A stretch of 64,000 bases of DNA. It comes from Nonomuraea purpurea (lineage in GTDB: Bacteria; Actinomycetota; Actinomycetes; Streptosporangiales; Streptosporangiaceae). Shown one piece after another: positions 52,507 through 60,696 of the stretch; positions within the stretch are counted from its first letter, which is position 1, and every line of letters begins with the position of its first letter. The stretch covers positions 62,001-126,000 of the forward strand of contig NZ_JBHSBI010000010.1 of the NCBI RefSeq assembly GCF_042650645.1, read 5' to 3'. Under the pieces are notes generated by a model. The model was not told the origin of the DNA. It did no database searches and saw only the letters and a program-made list of their open reading frames with translations. The translations under genes and the position numbers were made by a program.

Positions 52507-54191
52507 TTCAGGTCCGCCTCGTCGGCCCGTTGCACCCAGTCGGCGAACGATTCGCCTTCCTTCTTCTGGGTGTCGTAGTTGGTCACGACGCGTGCCACGT
52601 AGTCGGGCAGCGCCTTGGCGGTGGTCTTGAGGCCGCGGACCTTGCGTCCGAAGCCGGACTCGACGCCCAGCGAGCCGCCCAGGTGGATCTGGAAGCCCTC
52701 GACCTGCTCGCCGTTCTCGTCCACGACGAGCTGGCCCTTGAGGCCGATGTCGGCGACCTGGATGCGGGCGCAGGAGTTGGGGCAGCCGTTGACGTTGATG
52801 GTCAGCGGCTCGTTGAAGTCGGGCAGGCGCCGTTCGAGCTCGTCGATGAGCTGCGCGGCGCTGGCCTTGGTCTCGACGATGGCCAGCTTGCAGTACTCGA
52901 TGCCGGTGCAGGCCATGGTCTGGCGGCGGAACGTGGACGGCTTGACCTGCAGGTCGTTGGCCTCCAATTCGGCCACGATCGAGTCGACCCGGTCGGGGGC
53001 GACGTCGAGGACGACCATCTTCTGCTCGACGGTCGTGCGGACGCGGCCGGAGCCGTGCCGCTCGGCGATGTCGGCGATCAGGTGCAGCTTGTCGCCGTCG
53101 AGCCGGCCCACCTTCGGCGCGAAGCCGACGTAGAAGTTGCCGTCCTTCTGCGGGAAGACGCCGACGTGGTCGCGGCGGCTGCCGCGCGGCTGCTCGGGCG
53201 CGGGCCCGTCGGGCAGCGCCTCCTTGAGGTACTCGGTCTCCAGGATCTCGCGGAACTTCTCCGGCCCCCAGTCGTTGACCAGGAACTTGATGCGGGCGCG
53301 GTGCCGCAGCCGCCGGTATCCGTAATCACGAAAAATCCCGACGACACCCTCGAACGCGTCGGTCACCTTCTCCGGCCGCACGAACACCCCGAGCCGCTTG
53401 CCCAGCATCGGGTTCGTCGACAGCCCACCGCCGACCCACAGGTCGTAACCGATCTCGCCCCGCTCGTTGACGACGCCGACGAAGGCCACGTCGTTGATCT
53501 CGTGCACCGTGCAGTGCGCCGGGCAGCCGCTCAGCGCCGACTTGAACTTCCTCGGCAGGTTGGAGTACTCCGGGTTGCCCACGATGCGCTCCTGAACCTG
53601 GTGGATCTGCGCGGTGGCGTCGAGGACCTCCTCGGAGTCGATCCCGGCCAGCGGACAGCCCAAGATCACTCGCGGGGTGTCGCCGCACGCCTCGGTCGTG
53701 GACAGGCCCACGGCCTCCAGCCGCTCCCAGATGTCGGGCACCGACTCGATCTCGATCCAGTGGATCTGGATGTTCTGGCGGTCGGTCAGGTCGGCGGTGC
53801 CGCGGCCGTACTCGTTGGCGATGTCGGCGATCACCCGGAGCTGGGCCAGGCTGAGCTGGCCGCCGTCGATGCGCACCCGCAGCATGAAGTAGCGGTCGTC
53901 GAGCTCCTCCGGCTCCAGGATCGCCGTCTTGCCGCCGTCGATGCCGGGCTTGCGCTGGGTGTAGAGGCCGTACCAGCGCATGCGTCCACGCAGGTCGGCG
54001 GGGTCGATGGAGTCGAAGCCCCGCTTGGAGTAGATGTCGATGATGCGCTGGCGGACGTTGAGGCCGTCGTCGTTCTTCTTGTTCTCTTCGTTCTTGTTGA
54101 GCGGCTCACGGTAACCGAGAGCCCACTGGCCTTCGCCGCGCGGGCGTTTGTGGTGTCGACTGGCGGGAGTGCGGCTGGCAGGGGTGCTCAT
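52503..54191 (-). CDS. sir: Ferredoxin-dependent sulfite (or nitrite) reductase with sirohaem and 4Fe-4S
   Basis: The 562-residue enzyme reduces sulfite to sulfide with six electrons. Family segments are RMRWYGLYTQRKPGIDGG, NEYGRGTADLTDRQNIQIHWIEIE, CPAHCTVHEINDVAFVGVV and DLWVGGGLSTNPMLGKRL. The sirohaem/4Fe-4S Cys are in TMACTGIEYCKLAIVETK and INVNGCPNSCARIQVADIG. The neighbours (cysH, ferrochelatase) show that sulfite rather than nitrite is the substrate. ATG 54191 is preceded by AAGGA. It follows a short leader peptide and its own promoter. Confidence 0.95.
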   Translation of the reverse strand: MSTPASRTPASRHHKRPRGEGQWALGYREPLNKNEENKKNDDGLNVRQRIIDIYSKRGFDSIDPADLRGRMRWYGLYTQRKPGIDGGKTAILEPEELDDRYFMLRVRIDGGQLSLAQLRVIADIANEYGRGTADLTDRQNIQIHWIEIESVPDIWERLEAVGLSTTEACGDTPRVILGCPLAGIDSEEVLDATAQIHQVQERIVGNPEYSNLPRKFKSALSGCPAHCTVHEINDVAFVGVVNERGEIGYDLWVGGGLSTNPMLGKRLGVFVRPEKVTDAFEGVVGIFRDYGYRRLRHRARIKFLVNDWGPEKFREILETEYLKEALPDGPAPEQPRGSRRDHVGVFPQKDGNFYVGFAPKVGRLDGDKLHLIADIAERHGSGRVRTTVEQKMVVLDVAPDRVDSIVAELEANDLQVKPSTFRRQTMACTGIEYCKLAIVETKASAAQLIDELERRLPDFNEPLTINVNGCPNSCARIQVADIGLKGQLVVDENGEQVEGFQIHLGGSLGVESGFGRKVRGLKTTAKALPDYVARVVTNYDTQKKEGESFADWVQRADEADLK

Positions 54192-54300
54192 TGCGCGTCC
54201 TTCGGTTCATGGGCGCGCGCACACTTCCTCCGGCCTCGTCATCGAGGGGCAGGGGTGTGGAGGAGATTTCGCGACGCGCTCAGCGGCAGAAACAGGTGAG

Positions 54301-54369
54301 TTAACGGGCGTCGCAACAGATGGCACTGCGGACACGCTGAAGATCGACGTGGCGCCGACCGACGAGCAT
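54301..54369 (-). CDS. Cysteine-containing leader peptide upstream of the sulfite reductase gene
   Basis: A 22-residue open frame from ATG 54369 to TAA 54301 contains RRHVDLQRVRSAICCDAR, the hallmark of the putative leader peptides found before actinobacterial sulfur assimilation genes. The two Cys codons lie side by side (TGT TGC) four codons from the end. Stalling there when Cys-tRNA is low could affect downstream expression. The 109-bp spacer to the sulfite-reductase start includes a small hairpin (CCTCG-ATGA-CGAGG). Confidence 0.85.
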   Translation of the reverse strand: MLVGRRHVDLQRVRSAICCDAR

Positions 54370-54390
54370 GGGATCCGCTGGCATACTTCG

Positions 54391-54419
54391 AAGATACTCT
54401 GGCTGTCCCGTATGTCCAA
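54391..54419 (-). promoter_or_regulatory. Sigma-70-type promoter of the sulfite reductase operon
   Basis: On the minus strand TTGGAC (54419-54414) and TATCTT (54396-54391) are separated by exactly 17 bp, placing the start point near 54384, about 15 bp before the leader-peptide ATG. Confidence 0.7.
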
Positions 54420-54444
54420 GACCGGGTCCAGAGTGTGGACTGTC

Positions 54445-54570
54445 CTAGCCCTGGCGCGGCCAGTCGAGCTCCGACTCCTTGGGCTTCTCCTCGACCTGGT
54501 GCTGGCAGTCGCACCAGGAGCCGCCGCGGCAGTCCTCGTGGCGTTTGTCCTTGCAGCTTTCACAGATCAC
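54445..54570 (-). CDS. 41-residue Cys-rich protein
   Basis: From GTG 54570 the frame reads ICESCKDKRHEDCRGGSWC followed by DCQHQVEEKPKESEL and ends WPRQG at TAG 54445. Six Cys and three His in the first 25 residues look like a small metal-binding (zinc) fold. GGAG lies 12 bases before the start, a rather long spacing. Similar short CxxC...RGGTWCDC proteins are scattered through actinobacterial genomes. It precedes the sulfite-reductase promoter on the same strand and is divergent from the TIGR03084 gene. Function unknown. Confidence 0.7.
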   Translation of the reverse strand: MICESCKDKRHEDCRGGSWCDCQHQVEEKPKESELDWPRQG

Positions 54571-54616
54571 GCTCGCATTATTCTCCTAGAACGTTGTTCG
54601 GGTTACGCTGGCGCGC

Positions 54617-55384
54617 GTGGAACTGATGTCCGGATTGCTCGACGACCTGCGGGCCGAGACCGCCTCATTCGAGGCGCTGCTGGCGCCCCTGCGGGATGAC
54701 GACTGGGACAGGCCCACGCCCGCGGAGGGCTGGGCCGTCCGCGATCAGGTGAGCCATCTGGCCTGGTTCGACGACGCCGCCGTGCGGGCCGTGACCGATC
54801 CAGAGGCCCACGCCGCCGCGCTGGCCGCCTTCAGGTCGGTCGACGATCTCGTGCTGGACTCACGCGGCCTGTCGCCGGCCGAACTGCGCGAATGGTTCCT
54901 CACGGCGCGCGCCCGCAGCCTCGCGGCGTTCGCCACGCTCGGGGCGCGCGAGCGGGTGCCGTGGTTCGGGCCGGCGATGTCGGCCGCCTCCTTCGTCACC
55001 GCCCGGCTCATGGAGACGTGGGCACACGGGCAGGACGTGGCCGACGCGCTCGGCGTGGTCAGGAAGCCGACGGCGCGGCTGCGGCACGTGGCCACGATCG
55101 GGTTCAGGGCCAGGGCCTACAGCTTCGCCGTCCACGGGCTGCCCGAGCCCGGGGAGCCGGTGCGCGCGGAGCTGACCATGCCCGACGGCACCACCTGGAC
55201 GACCGGGCCCGCCGACGCGGCCAGTGTCGTGCGCGGCGCCATCCTCGACTTCTGCCTGGTCGTCACCCAGCGGATCCACCTGGCCGACACCGCGCTGCGG
55301 CTCGAAGGGGAGCCCGCACGGGCCTGGATGCCCATCGCCCAGGCCTTCGCCGGCCCCCCTGGGAAGGGCCGGGACCCGGCGTGA
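54617..55384 (+). CDS. TIGR03084 family metal-binding (DinB/MDMPI-like) protein
   Basis: The 255-residue protein has the same metal site as mycothiol-dependent enzymes: His in GWAVRDQVSHLAWFDD, and Glu/His in LMETWAHGQDVADALG. The TIGR03084-type C-terminus GAILDFCLVVTQRIHLADTALR and ARAWMPIAQAFAGPPG is present. The GTG start at 54617 has no ribosome-binding site, but TACGCT at 54604-54609 ends 7 bp before it, so translation from a leaderless transcript is likely. ATG 54626 is an alternative. The enzyme activity is not known. Confidence 0.88.
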   Translation: MELMSGLLDDLRAETASFEALLAPLRDDDWDRPTPAEGWAVRDQVSHLAWFDDAAVRAVTDPEAHAAALAAFRSVDDLVLDSRGLSPAELREWFLTARARSLAAFATLGARERVPWFGPAMSAASFVTARLMETWAHGQDVADALGVVRKPTARLRHVATIGFRARAYSFAVHGLPEPGEPVRAELTMPDGTTWTTGPADAASVVRGAILDFCLVVTQRIHLADTALRLEGEPARAWMPIAQAFAGPPGKGRDPA

Positions 55385-55486
55385 GGCCCTCCGCCAAACC
55401 CCTGGAAATCCTGAGGCCGCAGGTCGGGGGAAGTTCAGGGTGTTGCCGGATGACGCGCGTCACTCTTTCGGTGACATGCTGTAAGT

Positions 55487-55861
55487 ATGCGGACAATTTT
55501 GAACGTCATCTGGCTGGTCTTCGCCGGGATCTGGCTCGCGCTCGGCTACGCGCTGGCCGGAGTGATCTGCTGCATTCTGATCGTCACGATCCCGTTCGGC
55601 ATCGCCTCGTTCAGGATCGCCGCCTACGCGCTGTGGCCGTTCGGAAGGACCGTCGTGCGCGACCCGGACGCGGGCGTGTTCTCCTTGATCGGCAACATCA
55701 TCTGGTGCGTGGTCGCGGGCATCTGGCTGGCGATCGGGCACGTGATCACCTCGATCCCGCTGTTCATCTCGATCATCGGCATCCCCATGGGCATCGCCAA
55801 CCTCAAACTGATCCCCGTATCGCTTCTTCCACTGGGAGCGCGCATCGTCGACAACGACTAG
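55487..55861 (+). CDS. YccF domain membrane protein
   Basis: The 124-residue protein has two copies of the YccF motif: ILNVIWLVFAGIWLALGYALAGVICCILIVTIPFGIASFRIAAYALWPFG and IGNIIWCVVAGIWLAIGHVITSIPLFISIIGIPMGIANLKL. Each is a pair of membrane helices with conserved Pro-Phe-Gly or Pro-Met-Gly. The function of YccF proteins is unknown. ATG 55487 is used. It is followed by the YihY gene after 79 bp. Confidence 0.9.
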   Translation: MRTILNVIWLVFAGIWLALGYALAGVICCILIVTIPFGIASFRIAAYALWPFGRTVVRDPDAGVFSLIGNIIWCVVAGIWLAIGHVITSIPLFISIIGIPMGIANLKLIPVSLLPLGARIVDND

Positions 55862-55940
55862 GGCAGTGGTGGCAGCGTAAGCTGTCCGGAAGAGCCACTG
55901 CGAATAACCCGTTCGCACGGAGCATTGAGCGTTGGGTGCC

Positions 55941-56873
55941 ATGACCTCCACCGAAGCGTCCTCCCGACCTAAGAGGGGGCTCGTTTCCAACGCCCGGGCC
56001 AGGCTGAGCTGGGTGCTCGACACCAAGTCGTGGGCGATCGTGCGCGCGGCCACGAACGCCGGAGTCACCTACCGGGTGACCGGCCTGGCGGGCGAGGCCG
56101 CGTTCTTCGCGCTGCTGTCGCTGCCCCCGTTCGTGCTGGGCCTGATCGGCGTGCTGGGCAAGCTCGGCACCTGGCTCGGGCCCACGGTGGTCACACAGGT
56201 CAAGACGTGGGTGATCGACCAGGCGGGGCTGCTGTTCACCGAGGACGCGGTCCACAAGGTGATCACCCCGCTCCTCACCGACGTCCTCAGCGACGACGCC
56301 GGCAAGGTGTCGATCATCTCGCTGGGCTTCCTGCTGTCGCTCTGGTCCGGCTCCCGAGCCCTGTACGTCTACGTCGACCTCATCTCCGTCGCCTATGGCC
56401 TCGGCGAGGAGCGCGGCATCATCCGCACCAGGCTCATGTCGTTCGGCCTCTACGTCGTCGGCCTGCTCATCGGCATCATCGTCATGCCGATCCTGGTCGT
56501 CGGGCCGACGCTGCTCAAGGACGCCCTGCCCGCCGACTACGGCGTCATGGTCGACCTGCTCTACTGGCCCGTGGTGGTCGTCGGCTCTGTGCTGTTCCTG
56601 ACCGTGCTCTACCACGTCAGCGTGCCGGTGCGGACCAAGTGGTACCGCGAGCTGCCAGGGGCGATCCTGGCGCTGTTCCTGTGGATCCTCTGCGCCGCCG
56701 TGCTGCGGGCCGTACTGGCCGCGTGGTTCTCGCCCGTCTCCGTGTACGGCTCGCTGGCCGCGCCCATCGCGCTGCTGCTGTGGCTCTACATCACCGCGCT
56801 GGCCGTGCTCATCGGGGCCATACTGAACGCCGAGGTCGATCGGCTCTGGCCGGGCGTCAGCCGCACCAAGTAG
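55941..56873 (+). CDS. YihY/BrkB-type inner membrane protein
   Basis: The 310-residue protein has about six hydrophobic helices and family segments GLAGEAAFFALLSLPPFVLGLIGVLG, LLSLWSGSRALYVYVDLISVAYGLGEERG, and PGAILALFLWILCAAVLRAVLAAWF. It ends with YGSLAAPIALLLWLYITALAVLIGAILNAEVD. YihY/virulence factor BrkB proteins are conserved membrane proteins without a settled biochemical role. ATG 55941 was preferred to an in-frame TTG at 55932. Confidence 0.92.
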   Translation: MTSTEASSRPKRGLVSNARARLSWVLDTKSWAIVRAATNAGVTYRVTGLAGEAAFFALLSLPPFVLGLIGVLGKLGTWLGPTVVTQVKTWVIDQAGLLFTEDAVHKVITPLLTDVLSDDAGKVSIISLGFLLSLWSGSRALYVYVDLISVAYGLGEERGIIRTRLMSFGLYVVGLLIGIIVMPILVVGPTLLKDALPADYGVMVDLLYWPVVVVGSVLFLTVLYHVSVPVRTKWYRELPGAILALFLWILCAAVLRAVLAAWFSPVSVYGSLAAPIALLLWLYITALAVLIGAILNAEVDRLWPGVSRTK

Positions 56874-56932
56874 GGCCCGGGTTCCAGAAGTTCACGAAGA
56901 ATGAGCTCCGTGCCGGATCCGCTATCGTCTGT

Positions 56933-57013
56933 AGCGAGACGCGACTGGCGCATTCGGTGGGATCGACCACCAGGGAGCGAAGAGCGCGGAGGCCGGGCGC
57001 CTGGGTCTTCGCT
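56933..57013 (+). ncRNA. ZTP riboswitch (pfl motif) upstream of glyA
   Basis: The sequence holds the consensus parts of the ZTP-sensing pfl RNA in order: GCGACTGGCG (56941-56950), GGTGGGATCGACCACCAGGG (56956-56975) followed by AGCG, and GCGCCTGGGTC (56997-57007). P1 is formed by AGCGA (56933-56937) and TCGCT (57009-57013). The ligand ZTP signals folate shortage, so the RNA should raise glyA expression under that condition. It ends 25 bp before the glyA start, so translational or transcriptional control are both possible. Confidence 0.85.
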
Positions 57014-57038
57014 GACCGTCAACCATCACAGGGGAGTC

Positions 57039-58289
57039 ATGAGTTCTCTCGCTAGCGTCGACCCGCAGCTCGCCGAGCTCATCCGGGCTGAGGAGCGGCG
57101 CCAGGCCGACACCGTCAAGCTCATCGCGTCTGAGAACTACGTGTCCAAGGCCGTGCTCGAGGCCACGGGCACGGTGCTGACCAACAAGTACTCCGAGGGC
57201 TACGCGGGCAAGCGCTACTACGAGGGCCAGCAGGTCATCGACCAGATCGAGACCCTGGCGATCGAGCGCGCCAAGGCCCTGTTCGGCGTCAACCACGCCA
57301 ACGTCCAGCCCTACTCGGGCTCGCCCGCCAACCTCGCGATCTACATGGCCTTCCTGCAGCCCGGCGACACCGTGCTCGGCATGGGCCTGCCGTTCGGCGG
57401 CCACCTCACCCACGGCTGGTCGGTCTCGGCCACCGGCAAGTGGTTCAACCCGGTCCGCTACGGCGTTCGCCAGGACACCGGGCGCATCGACCTCGACGAG
57501 GTCCGTCAGCTCGCGCTGGAACACCGGCCCAAGCTGATCTTCTGCGGCGGCACCGCGATCCCGCGCACGATCGACTTCGAGGGCTTCGCCTCCATCGCCC
57601 GCGAGGTCGGGGCCGTGCTCGCGGCCGACATCGCCCACATCGCGGGGCTGGTCGCGGGCGGCGCCCACCCGTCCCCTGCCGGCCACGCCGACGTGATCTC
57701 CACGACCACCCACAAGACGCTGCGCGGCCCGCGCGGCGCCATGCTCATGGCGACCAGCGACGAGCACGCCACGGCGCTCAACAAGGCCGTCTTCCCCGGC
57801 CTGCAGGGCGGCCCCCACAACCACACCACCGCCGCCATCGCCGTCGCGCTCAAGGAAGCAGCCACCGACGAGTTCAAGACCTACGCCCACCAGGTCGTCG
57901 CCAACGCCAAGGCGCTCGCCGACGAGCTGGCCGCCCGCGGGTTCGACCTGGTCTCCGGCGGCACCGACAACCACCTGATCCTGCTCGACCTCACGCCCAA
58001 GGGCATCGGCGGCAAGCCGGCGGCCCAGGCGCTCGACCGGGCGGGGCTGGAGACCAACTACAACACGGTGCCGTTCGACACCCGCAAGCCGTTCGACCCG
58101 TCGGGCATCCGGATCGGCACGCCGTCCGTGACCTCGCGCGGGATGGGCGAGGCGGAGATGCGGCAGATCGGCGCCTGGATGGACGAGGTCGTCACCGCGC
58201 TCGCCAAGGGCGACGCCGAGGACGTCATCACCCGCGTCCACAACGAGGTCAGCGAGCTCACCGCGCAGTTCCCCGCTCCCGGAATTTAA
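57039..58289 (+). CDS. glyA: Serine hydroxymethyltransferase
   Basis: The 416-residue PLP enzyme converts serine and tetrahydrofolate to glycine and methylenetetrahydrofolate. Clear markers are VKLIASENYVSKAVLEATGTVLTNKYSEGYAGKRYYEGQ, NVQPYSGSPANLAIYMAFLQPGD, STTTHKTLRGPRGAML with the PLP Lys, and FPGLQGGPHNH. ATG 57039 follows AGGGGAG. It is controlled by the ZTP riboswitch at 56933-57013 and is followed by a hairpin terminator at 58302-58341. Confidence 0.98.
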   Translation: MSSLASVDPQLAELIRAEERRQADTVKLIASENYVSKAVLEATGTVLTNKYSEGYAGKRYYEGQQVIDQIETLAIERAKALFGVNHANVQPYSGSPANLAIYMAFLQPGDTVLGMGLPFGGHLTHGWSVSATGKWFNPVRYGVRQDTGRIDLDEVRQLALEHRPKLIFCGGTAIPRTIDFEGFASIAREVGAVLAADIAHIAGLVAGGAHPSPAGHADVISTTTHKTLRGPRGAMLMATSDEHATALNKAVFPGLQGGPHNHTTAAIAVALKEAATDEFKTYAHQVVANAKALADELAARGFDLVSGGTDNHLILLDLTPKGIGGKPAAQALDRAGLETNYNTVPFDTRKPFDPSGIRIGTPSVTSRGMGEAEMRQIGAWMDEVVTALAKGDAEDVITRVHNEVSELTAQFPAPGI

Positions 58290-58301
58290 GGGCTTTTCTT
58301 T

Positions 58302-58341
58302 CCTGTACGGCGGGCCTGGTTGGCGCCACCCGCTGTACAGG
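58302..58341 (+). terminator. Terminator hairpin after glyA
   Basis: CCTGTACGGCGGG pairs with CCCGCTGTACAGG (one G-T wobble) around a 14-nt loop, starting 12 bp after the glyA stop. The 58342-58513 interval that follows has no gene. Confidence 0.75.
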
Positions 58342-58513
58342 GCTGAGGGCCTCCAGGAATACGCAATCTGACCCCGCACAGGGTCGGCCGCCGCTACGGC
58401 GTCCTGTTGGCCCTCTCCGTGGTTTTCGCCGGCCGCCTTCAGGACGATGTGGTGCTCCGGGGCGTCTACGTAGGTTTTTGCCAGGCGGAAGATTGTGGCG
58501 TGGTTGATCGTGT

Positions 58514-58546
58514 GCTCTGGGGACGGGGCCGAGTCGTCCCCAGAGC
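58514..58546 (-). terminator. Terminator hairpin after the CHRD gene
   Basis: GCTCTGGGGACG (58514-58525) and CGTCCCCAGAGC (58535-58546) are exact complements around a 9-nt loop, 5 bp beyond the CHRD stop codon on the minus strand. Confidence 0.8.
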
Positions 58547-58551
58547 GGCCT

Positions 58552-59820
58552 TCAGCCCAGGAAGAGGTAGTCGGCGCCGTAGGGGACCTTGATCTCCGTG
58601 CCTGGCGTGCAGGTGCCTGTGGGGGCGGCGCCGTTCGTGGTGTTCAGGCGGAGGATCTGGGTGGTGTGGGCCAGCAGGCCGCCCTTCGCGCCGGACTGGG
58701 TGGCGTCCAGGACCAGTTCGGGGATGTTGCCGTCGCCGTTCGGCGTTCTGGTGACGACCGCGCCGCGCACCGCGCTGCCGTCGGGGGCGATCCACTGCGG
58801 CGGGCCCGAGGACGGCGTCACGAACGAGTGGTCGATCTCGCGCCGCAGCTTGGCCGTCACGCCGAGCTGGGTGAAGGCGTAGCCGCCCGAGGGCTGCTGG
58901 GCGCAGGAGTAGATCTGCGAGCCGCGCAGCACCTCGGCCGTGAGGGCGCGCGGATGCGTGAACGGCCGGTCTGAGAGCTGTCCGCGGACGCTGTCGCCCA
59001 GGTTGACGTAGTAGCGGCCGGGGTCGGCGGCGATCCGCTTGACGACCTTGGCGGCGACCGGCGCCTGGCCCGCCACGCCCGTCAGGTTGTCCGGCAGGGC
59101 CCCGGCGAACAGGGCGGCCGCCACCGGCCCGTTCTTGCCGGGCGCGCCCTTGCGCAGGTACCCGCCGGTGACCGCGCCGAGACCCGACCAGGAGGCGGTG
59201 TAGGCGATGGAGGAGCCGTTCGGACGCAGCCACCACACGGCCTGGCCGTCCTGGTCGCCGCGCTTCTTGCCGTCGCTCTCCTGGATCCCCTGCCCGCCGT
59301 CGGCGTGTGCGGAGAGCGTGGCCTGGTCGCTGCCGTGCAGCACGCCGTTGAGGTCGATGGGCTTGCTCAGCCGGTGGAACTGGCCGCGTACCGCGCCCTT
59401 GGGGTGCGCGGCGTCGTGCAGGTTGGCGTAGAAGCCGCCGGGGTCGTCGACGAGCGACTTGACCAGTTCGGCGTCGGTCTTGACGGTGCCGGTGACGCCG
59501 AGGACGGTCTTGGGCAGCGGCTTGGTGAAGAAGTCGAGCTTGACGTCGCCGTTCGCGCCCTTGGCGCCCAGGTGGACGTGGCCGGCGGCAGGGGCGCCGA
59601 TCTTGTTCCAGCGGGCCGCGAACGTGATCTCGTTCCCGCTGATCTTGAGCACGACCGTCGAGCGGCCGTCGGCGTCGCCCTTGGCGCCCACCTCGTTCGC
59701 GCCGCGCAGCCCGGCCGCGAGAAACACCTCGTCACCGGAGGCGGCCTGGGCGGGAGCGGGCACGGCGAACAGGGCGGAAGCTAACAGAACGCCAGGAAGA
59801 GTGATCTTTCGGATAGACAT
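58552..59820 (-). CDS. Secreted double CHRD-domain protein
   Basis: The 422-residue precursor has a signal peptide (KITLPGVLLASALFAVPAPAQA) and two CHRD (chordin-like) domains. The first holds VFLAAGLRGANEVG through GFYANLHDAAHPKGAVRGQFHR, and the second NGVLHGSDQATLSAHADGG through RYYVNLGDSVRGQLSD. A distinct C-terminal domain contains two Cys-containing segments (IYSCAQQP, PTGTCTPG). The protein is exported, probably to the wall or medium. A promoter matching that of the neighbouring ECF sigma gene lies at 59867-59896, so it is likely a target of that sigma factor. Confidence 0.9.
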   Translation of the reverse strand: MSIRKITLPGVLLASALFAVPAPAQAASGDEVFLAAGLRGANEVGAKGDADGRSTVVLKISGNEITFAARWNKIGAPAAGHVHLGAKGANGDVKLDFFTKPLPKTVLGVTGTVKTDAELVKSLVDDPGGFYANLHDAAHPKGAVRGQFHRLSKPIDLNGVLHGSDQATLSAHADGGQGIQESDGKKRGDQDGQAVWWLRPNGSSIAYTASWSGLGAVTGGYLRKGAPGKNGPVAAALFAGALPDNLTGVAGQAPVAAKVVKRIAADPGRYYVNLGDSVRGQLSDRPFTHPRALTAEVLRGSQIYSCAQQPSGGYAFTQLGVTAKLRREIDHSFVTPSSGPPQWIAPDGSAVRGAVVTRTPNGDGNIPELVLDATQSGAKGGLLAHTTQILRLNTTNGAAPTGTCTPGTEIKVPYGADYLFLG

Positions 59821-59866
59821 GATGAAACCTCTTAAAAGGCTTGATATTCCGGTTGGTACGGCAGGC

Positions 59867-59896
59867 AGTACGCGCCGGAGCCCGAGGAGGTTCAAC
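59867..59896 (-). promoter_or_regulatory. ECF-type promoter of the CHRD gene
   Basis: On the minus strand GTTGAACC (59896-59889) is followed after 16 bp by CGTACT (59872-59867), about 46 bp before the start codon. The same elements occur before the ECF sigma gene at 61320-61350. Confidence 0.7.
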
Positions 59897-59936
59897 GGAA
59901 TCAACCCGTAAAAATACACATAAGGGATTGGGCATG

Positions 59937-59968
59937 AAAAAGCCCTCCCACCAGCGGCGGGAGGGCTT
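59937..59968 (-). terminator. Intrinsic terminator after the anti-sigma gene
   Basis: AAGCCCTCCC pairs with GGGAGGGCTT around a 9-nt loop at 59940-59968. On the minus strand the stem is followed by a T-run (GGGCTTTTTC), so it is a textbook terminator for the sigma/anti-sigma operon, ending 15 bp after the anti-sigma stop. Confidence 0.9.
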
Positions 59969-59982
59969 GGAAGGCCAGGGGT

Positions 59983-60696
59983 TCAGGCCTGGATGGTGAG
60001 CAGTTTCTTGCCTGTGGAGGTGACGACCTCGAAATGATCGACGTCCTTCAGCGGCGTGGCGCTGCCGCCATGCATGTAGAGCGGATCGGGCGAACCCGGC
60101 ACTCCGTACCCGGCTGGAGGTACGGACCACCCGGTCATGATCCGCCGCTCTCCCGACTTGGAGACGGAGACCAGCTCACATTCCAAGGGCCCCTTGACGC
60201 CGGCCAGCTTGAGCGCCGCGTGGGTGCCCCAGCCCTTCGACTCGACCACCAGGCCGCCGGTCACCCCGTCCACGCCCTTGCCGTCGATCGGCTTGCCGTC
60301 GGCGTAGAACTGCTCGGCCGGGCCCATGTCGTGACCGTGCCCCTGCGCCGCGACCTGTGGCGCGCCGCCCCCCGAGAGCTGCGTGCCGATCGTCAGCCCG
60401 CCGGCCACCAGCGTGATCGCCGCCGCCAGCCCGATCACGAACGTCCCCCTGCGGGTGCGCTTGTCGGAGACTTTCGTCCGCCGCAGCAGGTCGATCACGG
60501 GCTCAGGCGAAGGGGGGCGCGGATCCTCGACGGGGCCGATGCCGTCCAGCGCGCTGGCCACGCCGGCCAGATCGGCCAGTTCGGCCCGGCAGGGGGCGCA
60601 GCCGAGCAGATGAGCCTCGAACGCCTGCCGGTCGTCCTCATCCAGTAGTCCGAGCGCGTAGGCGCCCACATCCGTGTGCTCGACCCTCGAAGTCAC
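59983..60696 (-). CDS. Zinc-finger anti-sigma factor (RskA-like)
   Basis: The 237-residue protein has a zf-HC2/ASD N-terminus (HTDVGAYALGLLDEDDRQAFEAHLLGCAPCRAELADLAGVASALDG), one transmembrane helix (TFVIGLAAAITLVAGGLTIG, about residues 85-105), and an extracytoplasmic domain of RskA type (LECELVSVSKSGERRIMTGWSVPPAGYG). It holds the ECF sigma factor at the membrane until a signal triggers release by proteolysis. Its ATG overlaps the sigma stop codon (ATGA). Confidence 0.93.
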   Translation of the reverse strand: MTSRVEHTDVGAYALGLLDEDDRQAFEAHLLGCAPCRAELADLAGVASALDGIGPVEDPRPPSPEPVIDLLRRTKVSDKRTRRGTFVIGLAAAITLVAGGLTIGTQLSGGGAPQVAAQGHGHDMGPAEQFYADGKPIDGKGVDGVTGGLVVESKGWGTHAALKLAGVKGPLECELVSVSKSGERRIMTGWSVPPAGYGVPGSPDPLYMHGGSATPLKDVDHFEVVTSTGKKLLTIQA

